Shown: positions 52,201 through 63,759 of the stretch, one piece after another
Layout: every line of letters starts with the position of its first letter
How positions within the stretch are numbered: the stretch's first letter is position 1
Origin: Oceanidesulfovibrio marinus
Lineage (GTDB): Bacteria > Desulfobacterota > Desulfovibrionia > Desulfovibrionales > Desulfovibrionaceae
DNA length: 64,000 bases
Direction of reading: 5' to 3'
Assembly: GCF_013085545.1 (NCBI RefSeq)
Contig: NZ_CP039543.1
Span: forward strand, 4,185,322 to 4,249,321
Notes under the pieces: model-generated
Databases searched by the model: none
Seen by the model: the letters and a program-made list of their open reading frames with translations, nothing else
What the model was told of the DNA's origin: nothing
Made by a program: the position numbers and the translations under genes

Positions 52201-53221
52201 CGGTGGTGTTGTGGCCGATGCAGAGGCCGTCGCTGGAGAGGATGATGGCCTCGAAGGTGGCGTCGGAAAGCTCGCGATACAGCTCTCTGCTCTCGCGCAG
52301 GGCGGCTTCCGAGGACTTTTGCTCGGTGACGTCCTCCAGCACCTCCACGGCGCCGAGTATCTCGCCAAAGGCGTCCACAATGGGGGCCGCGGTGAAGGAG
52401 AGCCAGGCGCCGGACTCGCCGAGCTCCGGATAAAAGTCCGTGATGTTGTAGCAGTTCGAAAGCAGGGGAGAGGGCTGCGTGACGCCGGGGTAAAGCGTGT
52501 GGATGTCGTCGTATTTGCCATCGACCACGAGGTCGCAGAGGCATGGCCGGGCGTTGGTATAGAAGGCCGACCAGTGCCGGTTCGTGCCCAGGATGCTTGC
52601 GGCATCGACACCGGAAATATTCTCGATGGCCTTGTTCCAGTGGATGACCGTGTGGTCCTTGTCGATAACGAAGGTAGGCACCGGCGAGCCGTTGACCACG
52701 GCGTGCAGCGTGGCCTCGCTCTTGCGCAGGGCCTCTTCGAAGCGCCGGCGCTCCGTTATGTCGTGGAAAACGCAGTGGGTCTGCTGAAAGCCGCCGTCCG
52801 TGTCCCGGCCGATGCGACCGTTGAAGGAGACGAGAAAGGTTGAGCCGTCCTTGCGGGCGAGCTCGAACTCCACACCGAGGATCTCGCCGATGGCCTTGAA
52901 GCGGGGAAAATTTTCGGCAAAATGCTGCCGCCACTCCGGGGGGAGGAACTCGCTGAAGTTTCTGCCGATGACCTCGTCGCGGGAATATCCCAGCAAATCA
53001 AGCCACCTCTGGTTGACCTCCAGAAAGTTTCCATGCTCGTCCAGGGACTGGTAGCCCAGGGGCGCTTCCTCGAAGAGGCGCTTGAAACGCTCGATCTCCT
53101 GATGCGACTTTTCCGAGCAGGCTTGCAGCTCCGCTTCAAGCTCCGCGATGCGCTTGCGGGCTTCTTCCAGCTCCTGCTCAGGGTGCCTGGAAGAGCCGCC
53201 TTTGCGATTCGTGCCTGTCAT
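49271..53221 (-). CDS. Soluble hybrid sensor histidine kinase with seven PAS domains
   Basis: The 1,316-residue protein starts with a coiled coil (about 12-50), then seven PAS domains in series to about residue 920, each introduced by an (L)RxSEExxR-like linker, then a HisKA helix with H952 (NMSHEIRTP), a HATPase domain ([22 protein letters not shown]) and a receiver domain with D1242 (MDIQMP). No membrane segment is seen. The ATG at 53221 has AGGGAAA seven bases upstream. Multiple PAS domains allow several internal signals, such as redox or small ligands, to be combined. The final output is unknown, as no partner response regulator or output gene is adjacent. Confidence 0.92.
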   Translation of the reverse strand: MTGTNRKGGSSRHPEQELEEARKRIAELEAELQACSEKSHQEIERFKRLFEEAPLGYQSLDEHGNFLEVNQRWLDLLGYSRDEVIGRNFSEFLPPEWRQHFAENFPRFKAIGEILGVEFELARKDGSTFLVSFNGRIGRDTDGGFQQTHCVFHDITERRRFEEALRKSEATLHAVVNGSPVPTFVIDKDHTVIHWNKAIENISGVDAASILGTNRHWSAFYTNARPCLCDLVVDGKYDDIHTLYPGVTQPSPLLSNCYNITDFYPELGESGAWLSFTAAPIVDAFGEILGAVEVLEDVTEQKSSEAALRESRELYRELSDATFEAIILSSDGLCIGHNTTAERMFGYAGQDLMDSQCQQLVHPDYREAAQEYILSDREDPFETVALRKDGSSFPCEMQGRTTNGGGAAVRVVALRDITLRKQSEKELCESEERYRLLVENVNDLVVKVDPEGRFLFVSPSYCELFGLRPEDLLNKQFMPLVHEEDREATAEAMKALFEPPHTAYVIQRAMTEHGWRWLAWSDKAILDENGEIVSIVGIGRDITERKQAEEALKKREAELESIFRAAPIGIGVVVDRVFTKINTSLMEMTGYSREELLGHSSRLIYPDEAEYDRIGAEKSVQFAKEGMGTLETRWRRKNGELFDVLVSSAPLSPGDPSAGDTFIAVDITERNKTLAALRKSEEQFRTLYENAPVGILQTTLNGRYLNANPQLAAMYGYDSAEELLDHVHSIGEEIYADSEERERLIEQILLRGEVKYHESKRRRRNGEEFWVSMSLRAAYDEDGAIEHLDGFTIDITQRKWMEETLRDRELKFRNFFEHSAEGILLSSDKNIITEANPAAAEILGYASADELIGTVSTDLLHPDDVAQVPLANTLPEAKKGGVIKIERRYRRADGSYVPVDSTIKFLADTGIHHVIFRDITERKKAEAVLVQAKEAAEAASRTKSEFLANMSHEIRTPLNGMLGMLQLLLTTGLNEEQQDYVDTAVQACRRLTRLLSDILDLSRVEAGKIHLQIETFDLPDLLQQSLDLFQPMAEQSAVQLVLDVDPTLPRFVKGDPARLLQVLNNLVGNSMKFTHAGSVQVSSRLVSSPKSEQIQVLFSVTDTGIGIPSDKFHTLFEPFTQVNEGFTRQYQGAGLGLSICKRLVDLMGGDISVESEMGRGTTVLFLVPLSIAEETAEHQDAEAKADASPASLRVLLVEDDPASALSLRRLLEKHGHDVSSAQNGKQALDMLAKAPFDAVLMDIQMPVMDGVEATRAIRRGDIGQDKSKVPIIALTAHAMIGDKDALLESGMDDYISKPVNIRALLEILANISPAAA

Positions 53222-53339
53222 GTGTTTCCCTGGGATAGGTGCAAGACATTCTCAGACTGCGATTGGTGTATAGCATTAGCTGGTATCTATGCCAATCTAT
53301 TTACGAACCTGGAAATCGGTCAAAAAAGTCAAGGAGAGG

Positions 53340-53372
53340 TTGACAGAAAGGACGAAATAGGATTTATTCCTA
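53340..53372 (+). promoter_or_regulatory. Candidate promoter and operator of the PerR-like gene
   Basis: TTGACA (53340-53345) is a perfect -35 element; 17 bases later TTTATT (53363-53368) is a weak -10. The inverted repeat TAGGA-TTTAT-TCCTA (53358-53372) overlaps that -10, as an autoregulatory Fur/PerR-type operator would. The resulting leader would be very short or absent. Confidence 0.4.
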
Positions 53373-53379
53373 CTTAAGA

Positions 53380-53913
53380 ATGATTATGAACAACAACACG
53401 CACACACATCCCACGGAAAAAGACAGCGCGTCCGCCAGCCTTGCCTTTCGCACGGCGTGCCGCCGCGCTGGTCTCAAGGTGACGCACCAGCGGGAAGTGA
53501 TCTTCGAGGAGATCTCCCGGGCCCGTGACCATCCCTCGGCAGAAAAGCTCTTCCAGCGGGTGCGCGGGCGTATTCCGTCCGTCTCCATCGATACGGTGTA
53601 CCGCACCCTGGACATGCTCGAAGATGCGGGCTTTGTCGTCAAGATCAGAGTGCGCGGAGCAACGCGGTTCGACGGGGACGTCTCGGACCACCACCATTTT
53701 TGCTGCAGTGTGTGCGGACGGGTATATGATTTTGCATGGCGCGAGTTCGACGCGCTTGAGCCGCCCGAGGCGGCCAGGGAGTGCGGCGAGATTCGTTCCA
53801 GCCGCGTCGTGCTGGAAGGCGTATGCAGTCGATGCGCCGCGACAAGGGAAGACGAAACCGCAGCTGCGCATGGCTGCGGGGACAAGACAACGACACGACA
53901 ACAAAACCAGTAA
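53380..53913 (+). CDS. Fur-family regulator, PerR-like
   Basis: The 177-residue protein has the winged-helix domain (VTHQREVIFEEI, SIDTVYRTLDMLEDAG) and the metal-binding half with HHHFCCSVCGRVYDF and CSRC, giving the two CxxC pairs of the structural zinc site. Co-location with rubrerythrin and rubredoxin ten bases downstream fits a peroxide-responsive PerR rather than an iron Fur. Regulated oxidation of histidines would release DNA. The start is either the ATG at 53380 or 53386; no ribosome site precedes either, so the message may be nearly leaderless. A His-rich N-terminus and a Thr/Gln-rich tail are extra. Confidence 0.85.
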   Translation: MIMNNNTHTHPTEKDSASASLAFRTACRRAGLKVTHQREVIFEEISRARDHPSAEKLFQRVRGRIPSVSIDTVYRTLDMLEDAGFVVKIRVRGATRFDGDVSDHHHFCCSVCGRVYDFAWREFDALEPPEAARECGEIRSSRVVLEGVCSRCAATREDETAAAHGCGDKTTTRQQNQ

Positions 53914-53923
53914 GGAGATAGTG

Positions 53924-54418
53924 ATGTCCAAGACCGAGAAGAATCTGCAGGAGGCGTTTGCAGGCGAGTCCCAAGCCAACCGTAAGTATCTGGCCTTTGC
54001 CGACAAGGCAGACAAGGACGGCTACGGCCGTGTGGCCAAGCTCTTCCGCGCCGCCGCGGCGGCCGAGACCGTGCACGCCCATGCGCACCTTCGCGCCATG
54101 AACGGCATCGGCACCACAGAGGACAACCTGAAGGAAGCTGTGGCCGGCGAGACGCACGAGTTCAAGGAAATGTACCCGGAGATGATCGTGGACGCCGAGG
54201 CCGAAGGCGCGACCCAGGCCCTGCGCTCCTTCACCTTTGCCAACGAGGTGGAGAAGGTGCACGCCAATCTCTACCAGAAGGCCCTGGACAACCTGGACGA
54301 CCAGTCCGATGTGGACTATTACGTATGCTCGATATGCGGCTACACGTGTGAAGGCGAAGCCCCGGACCAGTGCCCCGTGTGCAAGGCCGGCAAGAAAGCA
54401 TTCTTTATGGTCGATTAA
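53924..54418 (+). CDS. rbr: Rubrerythrin
   Basis: The 164-residue protein reduces hydrogen peroxide in anaerobes. The N-terminal ferritin-like four-helix part (about 1-130) carries di-iron glutamates in EAFAGESQANRKY, AETVHAHAH and EVEKVHANLY; the C-terminal rubredoxin-like domain has CSICGY and CPVCKAG. The ATG at 53924 has AAGGAGA about seven bases upstream and lies ten bases after the PerR-like gene. Rubredoxin follows 18 bases downstream and is its natural electron donor. Together they form a peroxide-defence operon. Confidence 0.95.
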   Translation: MSKTEKNLQEAFAGESQANRKYLAFADKADKDGYGRVAKLFRAAAAAETVHAHAHLRAMNGIGTTEDNLKEAVAGETHEFKEMYPEMIVDAEAEGATQALRSFTFANEVEKVHANLYQKALDNLDDQSDVDYYVCSICGYTCEGEAPDQCPVCKAGKKAFFMVD

Positions 54419-54436
54419 TTCCAGGAGGTTGCAGTA

Positions 54437-54595
54437 ATGGAAAAGTGGGAATGCCCATGCGGCTACGTGTACGATCCGGAAGACGGCGACCCTGAGAACG
54501 GCGTCCAGCCCGGTACGCCCTGGGAGCAGGTACCCGAGGACTGGGTCTGCCCCAAGTGCGGAGCATTGAAGGAATACTTCGAGAAAGTCGACTAG
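54437..54595 (+). CDS. Rubredoxin with C-x-C first cysteine pair
   Basis: This 52-residue electron carrier is too short for many gene finders but is clear: the ATG at 54437 has AGGAGG six to seven bases upstream, and the product has the [15 protein letters not shown] and [10 protein letters not shown] segments of rubredoxins. It supplies electrons to rubrerythrin, encoded just upstream. The second cysteine pair is C38-P-K-C41. The first is C6-P-C8-G, one residue shorter than the usual C-x2-C-G, so the iron site geometry may differ. The stop is TAG at 54593-54595, and a terminator follows at about 54625. Confidence 0.9.
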   Translation: MEKWECPCGYVYDPEDGDPENGVQPGTPWEQVPEDWVCPKCGALKEYFEKVD

Positions 54596-54624
54596 TTCGC
54601 ACGAGCGGACAGCGGTGAACTTAC

Positions 54625-54666
54625 GGGGGGTCTGCGTTCCATTGGAGCGCAGGCCCCTTCTAATTT
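54625..54666 (+). terminator. Intrinsic terminator after rubredoxin
   Basis: GGGGTCTGCG (about 54627-54636) pairs with CGCAGGCCCC (about 54648-54657), with one wobble position, and is followed by a TTCTAATTT tail. It ends the PerR-rubrerythrin-rubredoxin transcript. Confidence 0.7.
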
Positions 54667-54794
54667 GGAATGCGGAAAATCTTTGCCGTGGATATCATTG
54701 CCGCGGATATCGTGTGTGCGCTACTTTATCCCGCATGTGGTTCTGGGGTATGCATGGGACACGGTTCAGCAAACTCGGACTATCAGGGGCGACC

Positions 54795-55847
54795 ATGACT
54801 GAAGAAGAAAAAAGGCATGCGGCGCAGGAGCGAGTGGACAGGCGGTTCATGGGTGTCTCCCGGGACAACCCCATCACGGCGCTGATGTACTCGCTGGCCC
54901 TGGAGAGAGAGCAGGGCGAGTTCGCCGGCGAGCCGTGTTTTACCGACACCATGCATCAGCCGCTTCCCAATGCGCAGCAGTATCTCCAGATGAAGTCCAA
55001 AGTGAGCCTGCTGCCGCTGGACACGCTCAAGGAGAAGATGAAGCTGCCGTCCATGCCACACGTGGTCATGCAGCTGCAAAGCGCCATTATGCGCGAGGCC
55101 TCGTCCCACGAGATAGCGAGCATCATCGGGCTGGACCCCAAGCTGACCGCCGCGGTCCTGAGCCTGGTCAACAGCCCGCTGTACGCCATGCCGTCCAAGG
55201 TGGAGTCCCTGGAGCGGGCAATCACCGTCATTGGCAACAACGGTGTCTCTTCGCTCGCATTGGGCGTGTACCTGCTTTCCATGTTCGAGGACACGGCGCC
55301 ACAGGAGCTGCCGCTGGAGACGTTCTGGAAACATTCCATCGCCAGCGCGGTGCTGGCGAACAAGATCGCCCGGCTGTGCAACAAACCGGAGCCCGAGCGT
55401 TTTCTGGTGGCCGGGCTGCTGCACGATCTTGGTCAGATACTGCTGTTCTCCCGCTATCCAAGCCTTGCCAGGGTGACGCTGGCCATGCAGCAGGAGCTGG
55501 ATATGCCGCTGCACGAGGCGGAGTACGTGCTCTTCGATGTGGACCACACGACCATCGGCGGTGTGCTCTTCGGCGAGTGGAGCCTGCCACGCAGCATCGT
55601 CAACTCGGCGCTGTACCACCATGACGCGGAGGCGAGTCTGGGCCACGAGGCGCCCGAGGTCGTCTATGTCGCCAATCAGATGGCCACGGCACTGGGCATC
55701 GGCTGCAATCGGCTCTACACCGCAGACCCGGGGGAGGCCATCTGGGAAAGCCTGGGGCTCAGGGAAGAGGATGTCCGCGCCATGGTGCAGAACGTGGACG
55801 AGCAGCTCTGGGCCATGTTCCACACCATTTTTCCGGGCAAAGGGTGA
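54795..55847 (+). CDS. HDOD domain signalling protein
   Basis: The 350-residue soluble protein has an HDOD domain over about residues 80-300, including SMPHVVMQLQ, DPKLTAAVLSLVNSPLY and HDLGQILLFSRYP. HDOD proteins are HD-related, usually without a proven enzymatic activity, and act in signalling, for example linking to motility or stress. The ATG at 54795 is favoured by AGGGG six bases upstream. The N-terminal 70 residues are charged and may be a linker. It follows the rubredoxin terminator and is convergent with the efflux pump gene, so it is probably its own unit. The function is undefined. Confidence 0.85.
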   Translation: MTEEEKRHAAQERVDRRFMGVSRDNPITALMYSLALEREQGEFAGEPCFTDTMHQPLPNAQQYLQMKSKVSLLPLDTLKEKMKLPSMPHVVMQLQSAIMREASSHEIASIIGLDPKLTAAVLSLVNSPLYAMPSKVESLERAITVIGNNGVSSLALGVYLLSMFEDTAPQELPLETFWKHSIASAVLANKIARLCNKPEPERFLVAGLLHDLGQILLFSRYPSLARVTLAMQQELDMPLHEAEYVLFDVDHTTIGGVLFGEWSLPRSIVNSALYHHDAEASLGHEAPEVVYVANQMATALGIGCNRLYTADPGEAIWESLGLREEDVRAMVQNVDEQLWAMFHTIFPGKG

Positions 55848-55933
55848 GACGACTACGGTCTGCTGCCCGGCGTGGGCTCAACCGCGCCGCCTCGGGCGCA
55901 ATTCTGCAACACGTGATGACGGCCCGCTCGGGA

Positions 55934-59077
<3,144 letters not shown>

Positions 59078-59079
59078 GG

Positions 59080-60387
59080 TCAGCTCTGCGTCCTGTTGGC
59101 GGATGCCGCGGCGTCTTCCGCGGCCGGCAAGGTCGATGCGTCCTTGGAGTTGTTGCGTTGCGGGCTCTTATCGGAGGCGTTGGTCGCGGCGTCTGGATTT
59201 GGCGCGATCATGGGCGTGTCCGGAGCGGGCAGGGCGATGGCGGAGCCGTCTTCCAGCAGGTGCTTGCCCAGAGTGACCACCCGGCCGCCGGCGAGGGCGT
59301 CTTTGGCGTCGCCCAGCACCTCCACCCAGCCGTCCTGGTTGATGCCCGGGGTGAAGGGCACGAACCGCGCGTCAGAGGCGTTGTCCACGGCCAGGAACAC
59401 GCCCTGGCTGTTATCGCGTCGGGCCAGGGCTGCCTGGGGCACGGCTGTGACGTCCTCGCGCTCCTCGAAGCGCAGCCTGGCGCGCACGAACATGCCCGGA
59501 GCGAGCAGCCGCTCCGCATTGGGCACCACGATCTCTACCCGCGCCTGGCGGGAGGACTCCTGCAGCACCGGAGCCACGCGGGAGACCGTGCCGGGGAAGG
59601 TCCTGTCCGGGTAGGCGTCGGCAGCGATCTCGGCCGGCTGACCGGCATGCACGTACGGGAAGTCGCGCTCGATGACGTTGATGACGGCGCGCAGCTCGTC
59701 CAGAGCCACCACGGAGACGATGGGGTCGTTGGAGTCCACCATGTCGCCTTCGTCCACAAAGCGCTCGCCCACCAGGCGGTGGGCGTCCGGGTCGTCCCAG
59801 CGGGCGTGGATGCGGGTGTAGTCCAGCCGGACGCGGGCAGCCTCCAGGGCCGCCTCCATCTGGCGCACCTGGGCCTGGGCCACCTGCAGCCTGGCGCGGC
59901 TGGATTCGAACTCGGCCAGGGCCTGGTCCAGCTCGGACTGGGACACGGCGTTCTTGGTGTGCAGATCCCTGGAGCGCCTCAAGTCGCGCTCGGCCACGTC
60001 CAGAGCGCTCTGGGCCTCGATGACCGTGGCTCGCGCAACCTCCAGCGCAGCCTTGGCCTCGCCTACCTGCAGGGCGTACTCATTGCTGTCCAGCTCGGCC
60101 AGGAGCTGGCCGTTGGTGACCTGGTCGCCGATGTCCACGTACAGGCTTTCGATGCGGCCGGAGATCTTGGGCGCCACGGTGAATCGTGCGCTGGACTCCA
60201 GCGTGCCGGTGAACTCGGCCACGTGCTGGAGGTTCATGGTGCGCACGGGCTCCAGCATCACAGGCACGGCGCGGGGGCCTTTGGACTTGGACGTGGAGGC
60301 CCCGGTAGCGGATATGCGCTCCGCCACCTGCCACCCCACCAGACCCAGCAAAAGCGCCGCAATGACGGCGGCGGTCGTTTTTTTCAT
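59080..60387 (-). CDS. RND efflux periplasmic adaptor (membrane fusion protein)
   Basis: The 435-residue protein has an N-terminal membrane anchor or signal (about 5-25), the lipoyl halves (TVAPKISGRIESLYVDIGDQVTNGQLLAEL), a coiled-coil hairpin (about 105-195) and beta-barrel parts, ending in a low-complexity Asn/Ala/Ser tail of about 50 residues that is unusual in length. It bridges the pump and the outer-membrane channel. The ATG at 60387 is chosen because GGAGGA lies five bases upstream. The pump gene follows two bases after its stop. Confidence 0.92.
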   Translation of the reverse strand: MKKTTAAVIAALLLGLVGWQVAERISATGASTSKSKGPRAVPVMLEPVRTMNLQHVAEFTGTLESSARFTVAPKISGRIESLYVDIGDQVTNGQLLAELDSNEYALQVGEAKAALEVARATVIEAQSALDVAERDLRRSRDLHTKNAVSQSELDQALAEFESSRARLQVAQAQVRQMEAALEAARVRLDYTRIHARWDDPDAHRLVGERFVDEGDMVDSNDPIVSVVALDELRAVINVIERDFPYVHAGQPAEIAADAYPDRTFPGTVSRVAPVLQESSRQARVEIVVPNAERLLAPGMFVRARLRFEEREDVTAVPQAALARRDNSQGVFLAVDNASDARFVPFTPGINQDGWVEVLGDAKDALAGGRVVTLGKHLLEDGSAIALPAPDTPMIAPNPDAATNASDKSPQRNNSKDASTLPAAEDAAASANRTQS

Positions 60388-60666
60388 GCATTCCTCCGGC
60401 ATTTCCGGCAGAATGGTTGGCTTTCCCGGATGAAACACCGTTCGGGAAAAAGAAGAGCGAGTTGGAATGAGATCGGTATTATTCAGTTGAAGTCAAGGGC
60501 TTTTTGGGCCGCAGGGACCGTCTGCACTCGCGTTTTCGCGGCCGGACGAGTCCAGGACTCCAGGATGCGATCCTGTTGGTGTTTTCTCGGAAAGGCCATT
60601 GACCCAAAGGCAAAACTTGGCCTACTGTTCAAATACTTATAGATGTAATCGCACGACGCCATCACC

Positions 60667-61128
60667 ATGCTCTACTCCACCGCATACCTCGAAAAGCGCC
60701 TCGCCGATCTGCAGGAGAAGCTCCGCAGCGAAGGGCTGCGCATCACGCCGCAGCGCCGGGCCATCCTGCGCGCGCTGGTGATGGAGCAGGGCCACCCCAC
60801 GGCCGAGGAGTTGCACCGCTCCCTCCTGCCCGAGTATCCCACTATGAGCCTGGCCACGGTGTACAAGACCATCACCATGCTCAAGCACCTTGGCGAGGTC
60901 CTGGAGCTTGAGTTCAGCCGGGACAACCGCTTCGATGGCCATAACCCCCGCCCCCACCCGCACCTCATCTGCCAGGGCTGCGGCCGCATCCTGGACCCGG
61001 ATGTGCCGGGCCTTGCAGAGATGATCGACACGCTCAAGGAGAGCACCGGCTTCTCCGTCACCACGCACCGCCTCGATTTCTACGGGCTGTGCCCCGATTG
61101 CAAGTCCAATAACAAGAAAGACGGGTAG
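60667..61128 (+). CDS. Fur-family transcriptional regulator
   Basis: The 153-residue protein has a winged helix (ITPQRRAILRAL, SLATVYKTITML) and a C-terminal metal domain with HPHLICQGCG and LCPDC giving a zinc site, plus the RFDGHNPRPHPH histidines that typically bind the regulatory metal. PerR and Fur both fit; it is the second family member in the window. No ribosome site is obvious before the ATG at 60667, so the start is less sure. A Fur-box-like GATAATGATTTTC lies just after the stop, and bacterioferritin is next, so iron or peroxide control of that gene is plausible. Confidence 0.87.
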   Translation: MLYSTAYLEKRLADLQEKLRSEGLRITPQRRAILRALVMEQGHPTAEELHRSLLPEYPTMSLATVYKTITMLKHLGEVLELEFSRDNRFDGHNPRPHPHLICQGCGRILDPDVPGLAEMIDTLKESTGFSVTTHRLDFYGLCPDCKSNNKKDG

Positions 61129-61146
61129 CATTTTTTTCTTGCGTTG

Positions 61147-61166
61147 GATAATGATTTTCCGTAGAG
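61147..61166 (+). promoter_or_regulatory. Fur-box-like site upstream of bacterioferritin
   Basis: GATAATGATTTTC (61147-61159) matches the first half of the classical Fur box (GATAATGAT...), while the second half is degraded. It is about 230 bases before the bacterioferritin start and 19 bases after the regulator's stop. Control by the adjacent Fur-family protein is suggested but not proved. Confidence 0.35.
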
Positions 61167-61385
61167 AATGGTTCCCAGAACCTGTTTCCCGTCCCTAGCC
61201 GGCGACAAAGCTGCTGTGCGCGGTTGTGTCGTCGTGCGCATGGGGCTGCGATTAAGCAGGAAAAATGAGTCATAGCTTGAGCAGAACTGCCAAGCGTAGT
61301 AAGGGAAAAGGCGTTCACGTGTGTGAACTCAGCGTGACAATTTTGCCGTGCAACAACGAAAATCGTGAAGGATAGGAGGATCAAA

Positions 61386-61934
61386 ATGGCGGATTCCGCT
61401 CAGATGGACAAGGCAGCACGTCGCGAAAAGGTTATTGAGGCTCTCAATCACGCCCGCTCCATGGAGCTCTACGCTATCTCCCAGTACATGACCCAGCACT
61501 ATGCGCTGGACGACATGGACTACGGCGAGCTGGCCAAGAACATGAAGCTCATCGCCATCGACGAGATGCGCCACGCCGAGCAGTTTGCCGAGCGCATCAA
61601 GGAGCTGGGCGGCGAGCCTACCACCGATCTGGCCGACCAGGTTCGCAAGGGCCAGGACGTGCGCACCATCTTCCCCTTCGACTCCGACGTGGAAGACGAC
61701 ACCATCGACAAGTACAACCAGTTCCTCGCCGTGTGCCGCGAGATGGGCGACAACACCAGCGCCAAGCTCCTGGAGAACATCATCGACGAGGAGCAGGAGC
61801 ACGCCAACCACTTCGACAACGTGGCCGGCCACATTGCCGACCTGGGCGACTCGTATCTGTCCAAGATCGCCGGCACGCCGGCTTCCACCGGCGCGGCTTC
61901 CAAGGGATTTGTCAGCTCCAGCAGCGAGGGCTGA
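61386..61934 (+). CDS. bfr: Bacterioferritin
   Basis: The 182-residue four-helix protein stores iron and has a ferroxidase site: Glu in SMELYAISQYM, E and H in DEMRHAE, and EEQEH near residue 137. The methionine in DEMRHAE matches the heme ligand of bacterioferritins, so heme or a related porphyrin is probably bound between subunits. The ATG at 61386 has AGGAGG about six bases upstream. The last 15 residues are a Ser/Ala-rich extension. The preceding Fur-family gene and Fur-like site suggest metal control. It is terminated separately. Confidence 0.9.
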   Translation: MADSAQMDKAARREKVIEALNHARSMELYAISQYMTQHYALDDMDYGELAKNMKLIAIDEMRHAEQFAERIKELGGEPTTDLADQVRKGQDVRTIFPFDSDVEDDTIDKYNQFLAVCREMGDNTSAKLLENIIDEEQEHANHFDNVAGHIADLGDSYLSKIAGTPASTGAASKGFVSSSSEG

Positions 61935-61997
61935 TTTATCCGGGCGTAAGGCCCGTAATTATGAGCCGCCGTACCATAGAGCCATACGAAGTTTTGC

Positions 61998-62037
61998 AAA
62001 GGCCCGCGCTTGATACAAGCACGGGCCTTTCGCTTCT
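61998..62037 (+). terminator. Intrinsic terminator after bacterioferritin
   Basis: AAAGGCCCG (from 61998) pairs with CGGGCCTTT (ending 62030), with an inner GCTTG/CAAGC pairing and small bulge, followed by a moderately T-rich tail. A near-symmetric A-run on the left means it may work on both strands. Confidence 0.7.
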
Positions 62038-62218
62038 CGGGCAATGCCGATCGGCACGGTAGGCTTTCAGAACGCCGCCTTTGCGGCAAAGAGAGAGGAG
62101 ATACCGCCAGGAAAAAGCGGTGACGGAACAGGTCAATCCAGACAACAGGGCCGATGGGGAGCCGACCGGACCGCGAACGCCGCGCCGGGACAACGCCTCC
62201 ATCGTGTCGTTGAGCGAG

Positions 62219-62238
62219 CACCGGCCATGGAGCCGGTG
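62219..62238 (+). promoter_or_regulatory. Hairpin abutting the ribosome site of the persulfide dioxygenase gene
   Basis: CACCGGC (62219-62225) and GCCGGTG (62232-62238) are a perfect 7-bp stem around a 6-base loop, ending two bases before the GGAGGG ribosome site. It could modulate translation, or protect the 5' end of the message. No ligand-binding RNA class is recognised. Confidence 0.35.
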
Positions 62239-62252
62239 AAGGAGGGTTTGCT

Positions 62253-63641
62253 ATGTTTTTCCGGCAGATTCAGGTCCAGGGTCTCGGATGTCTTTCATAC
62301 GTGCTGGGGTGTCCGCAGGCAGGAACCATGATCGTGGTCGACCCCAAGCGGGACATCCAGGACTACCTGGACATCTCCCGCGACGAGGGCATGCGCATCA
62401 CCCATATCGTGGATACGCACGTGCACGCCGACCACGTTTCCGGCGCGCATGAGCTGGCCTCGCGCACCGGCGCGGAGATATGCATGCATCCGGACAGCCC
62501 CGTGGACTTCACGTTCACGCCGCTGCCGGAAGGCCACGTGCTCCAGGCCGGCAACGCCAGGCTGCGGGTGCTGCACACCCCCGGCCACACTCCGCACTCC
62601 ATCTCCCTGGTGGTCTCGGACCTTGCGCGCTCCGAGGAGCCGTGGATGGTGCTCACAGGCGACCTGCTCTTTGTGGGCGACATCGGCCGGCCCGATTTGG
62701 CCGGCTCGGAGATTCTGGATGCGCAAGTCAAGAACCTCTACAACTCCCTGTTCGAGAAGGTCGGGGGCCTGCCCGAGTTCCTGGAGGTCTATCCGGCCCA
62801 CGGCGCAGGCTCCCTGTGCGGCAAGGGCATGAGCCCCAAGAACAGCTCCACCCTGGGCTACGAGATGCGTCACAACCCCAGGCTGCAGTATGGCTCCTTC
62901 GAGGAGTTCGCAGGCGAGATGGGCGGCGAGTTCCCGCTGCGCCCCAAAAGCTTCACGCACATCATCTCCACCAACATGAACGGCGCGCCGCTGCTGGACC
63001 GCTGCCCGCTGGAGCGCGCCCTTACCGTGAGCGACTTCGAGAAGCTCATGGCCGAAGGCGCCGTGGTCATCGACACCCGCGACGGCCCGGCCTTCGGCGG
63101 CAGCCACATCCCCGGCTCGCTGAACATCGGCTTTGAGAAGAGCATGGCCAACTGGGTGGGCATGGTGGTGGACCCCAAGGCGGACATCCTGCTCGTGGTG
63201 CAGGACAGGCCGGCCTACGACGCCATGCGCACCGAGCTGCACCGCATCGGCTACGACAACATCCTGGGCTACCTCTCCGGCGGCATCCAGGCCTGGATCT
63301 TCGCCGGGAAGCCCGTGGACAAGCTGGAGCAGGTCTCCGGCGCGGAGCTTGCCGAGCGGCTGCAGAACGGCGACAGGCCTGCGCTGCTGGACGTGCGCAC
63401 CGACGCCGAGTGGGACGGCGGCTTCATCCACGGCGCGCAGCACATGTCCTTCAACGAGATCCTGGACGCCTGCTGCTCCCTGCCCACGGACGAGGAGGTG
63501 GTCGTCTACTGCGGCAGCGGCTACCGCTCCAACATGGCCGGCTCCTACATGCAGGCCCACGGCTACGCCAACGTCAAATCCCTTGCCGGCGGTGTGATGG
63601 CCTGGTCCAGGGCCGGGCGGCAGCTTTCCGCCGATCTGTAG
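62253..63641 (+). CDS. Persulfide dioxygenase-like MBL protein with two rhodanese domains
   Basis: The 462-residue protein joins an ETHE1-like metallo-beta-lactamase domain (about 1-240) to two rhodanese domains (about 255-355 and 360-460). The metal motif is H56-x-H58-x-D60-H61, with further ligands in HTPGHTPHS and TGDLLFVGDIGRPD. It should oxidise glutathione-type or protein persulfide to sulfite, and move sulfane sulfur. The second rhodanese has an active-site loop with C420 in CGSGYRS; the first has no cysteine at that place (VVQDRPAYD), so it is probably structural. GGAGG about seven bases before the ATG supports the start. It is monocistronic, ending at a strong terminator. Confidence 0.88.
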   Translation: MFFRQIQVQGLGCLSYVLGCPQAGTMIVVDPKRDIQDYLDISRDEGMRITHIVDTHVHADHVSGAHELASRTGAEICMHPDSPVDFTFTPLPEGHVLQAGNARLRVLHTPGHTPHSISLVVSDLARSEEPWMVLTGDLLFVGDIGRPDLAGSEILDAQVKNLYNSLFEKVGGLPEFLEVYPAHGAGSLCGKGMSPKNSSTLGYEMRHNPRLQYGSFEEFAGEMGGEFPLRPKSFTHIISTNMNGAPLLDRCPLERALTVSDFEKLMAEGAVVIDTRDGPAFGGSHIPGSLNIGFEKSMANWVGMVVDPKADILLVVQDRPAYDAMRTELHRIGYDNILGYLSGGIQAWIFAGKPVDKLEQVSGAELAERLQNGDRPALLDVRTDAEWDGGFIHGAQHMSFNEILDACCSLPTDEEVVVYCGSGYRSNMAGSYMQAHGYANVKSLAGGVMAWSRAGRQLSADL

Positions 63642-63653
63642 CGTGTGTGTTCT

Positions 63654-63698
63654 GGCGCGGGAACCGTCTTGCCGGCGGTTTCCGCGCCTTCATTTTCC
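63654..63698 (+). terminator. Intrinsic terminator after the persulfide dioxygenase gene
   Basis: GGCGCGGGAACCG (63654-63666) pairs with CGGTTTCCGCGCC (63676-63688) at all but one position (a wobble), followed by TTCATTTT. It separates this gene from the peroxiredoxin gene, which must have its own promoter in the AT-rich 63700-63750. Confidence 0.8.
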
Positions 63699-63759
63699 AT
63701 GAGGCGCGTCAAGATGGTAACATATTAAAATAACAAATAATCGAAAATAAGGAGGAACA

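Larger units (their letters stand above)
61935..62252 (+). other. Intergenic region between bacterioferritin and the persulfide dioxygenase
   Basis: These 318 bases hold the bacterioferritin terminator (61998-62037), a small GCCGC/GCGGC hairpin near 62074-62087, and a perfect hairpin directly before the next ribosome site (62219-62238). No gene was found. The promoter for the next gene should lie in 62090-62200 but no hexamers stand out. Confidence 0.45.
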
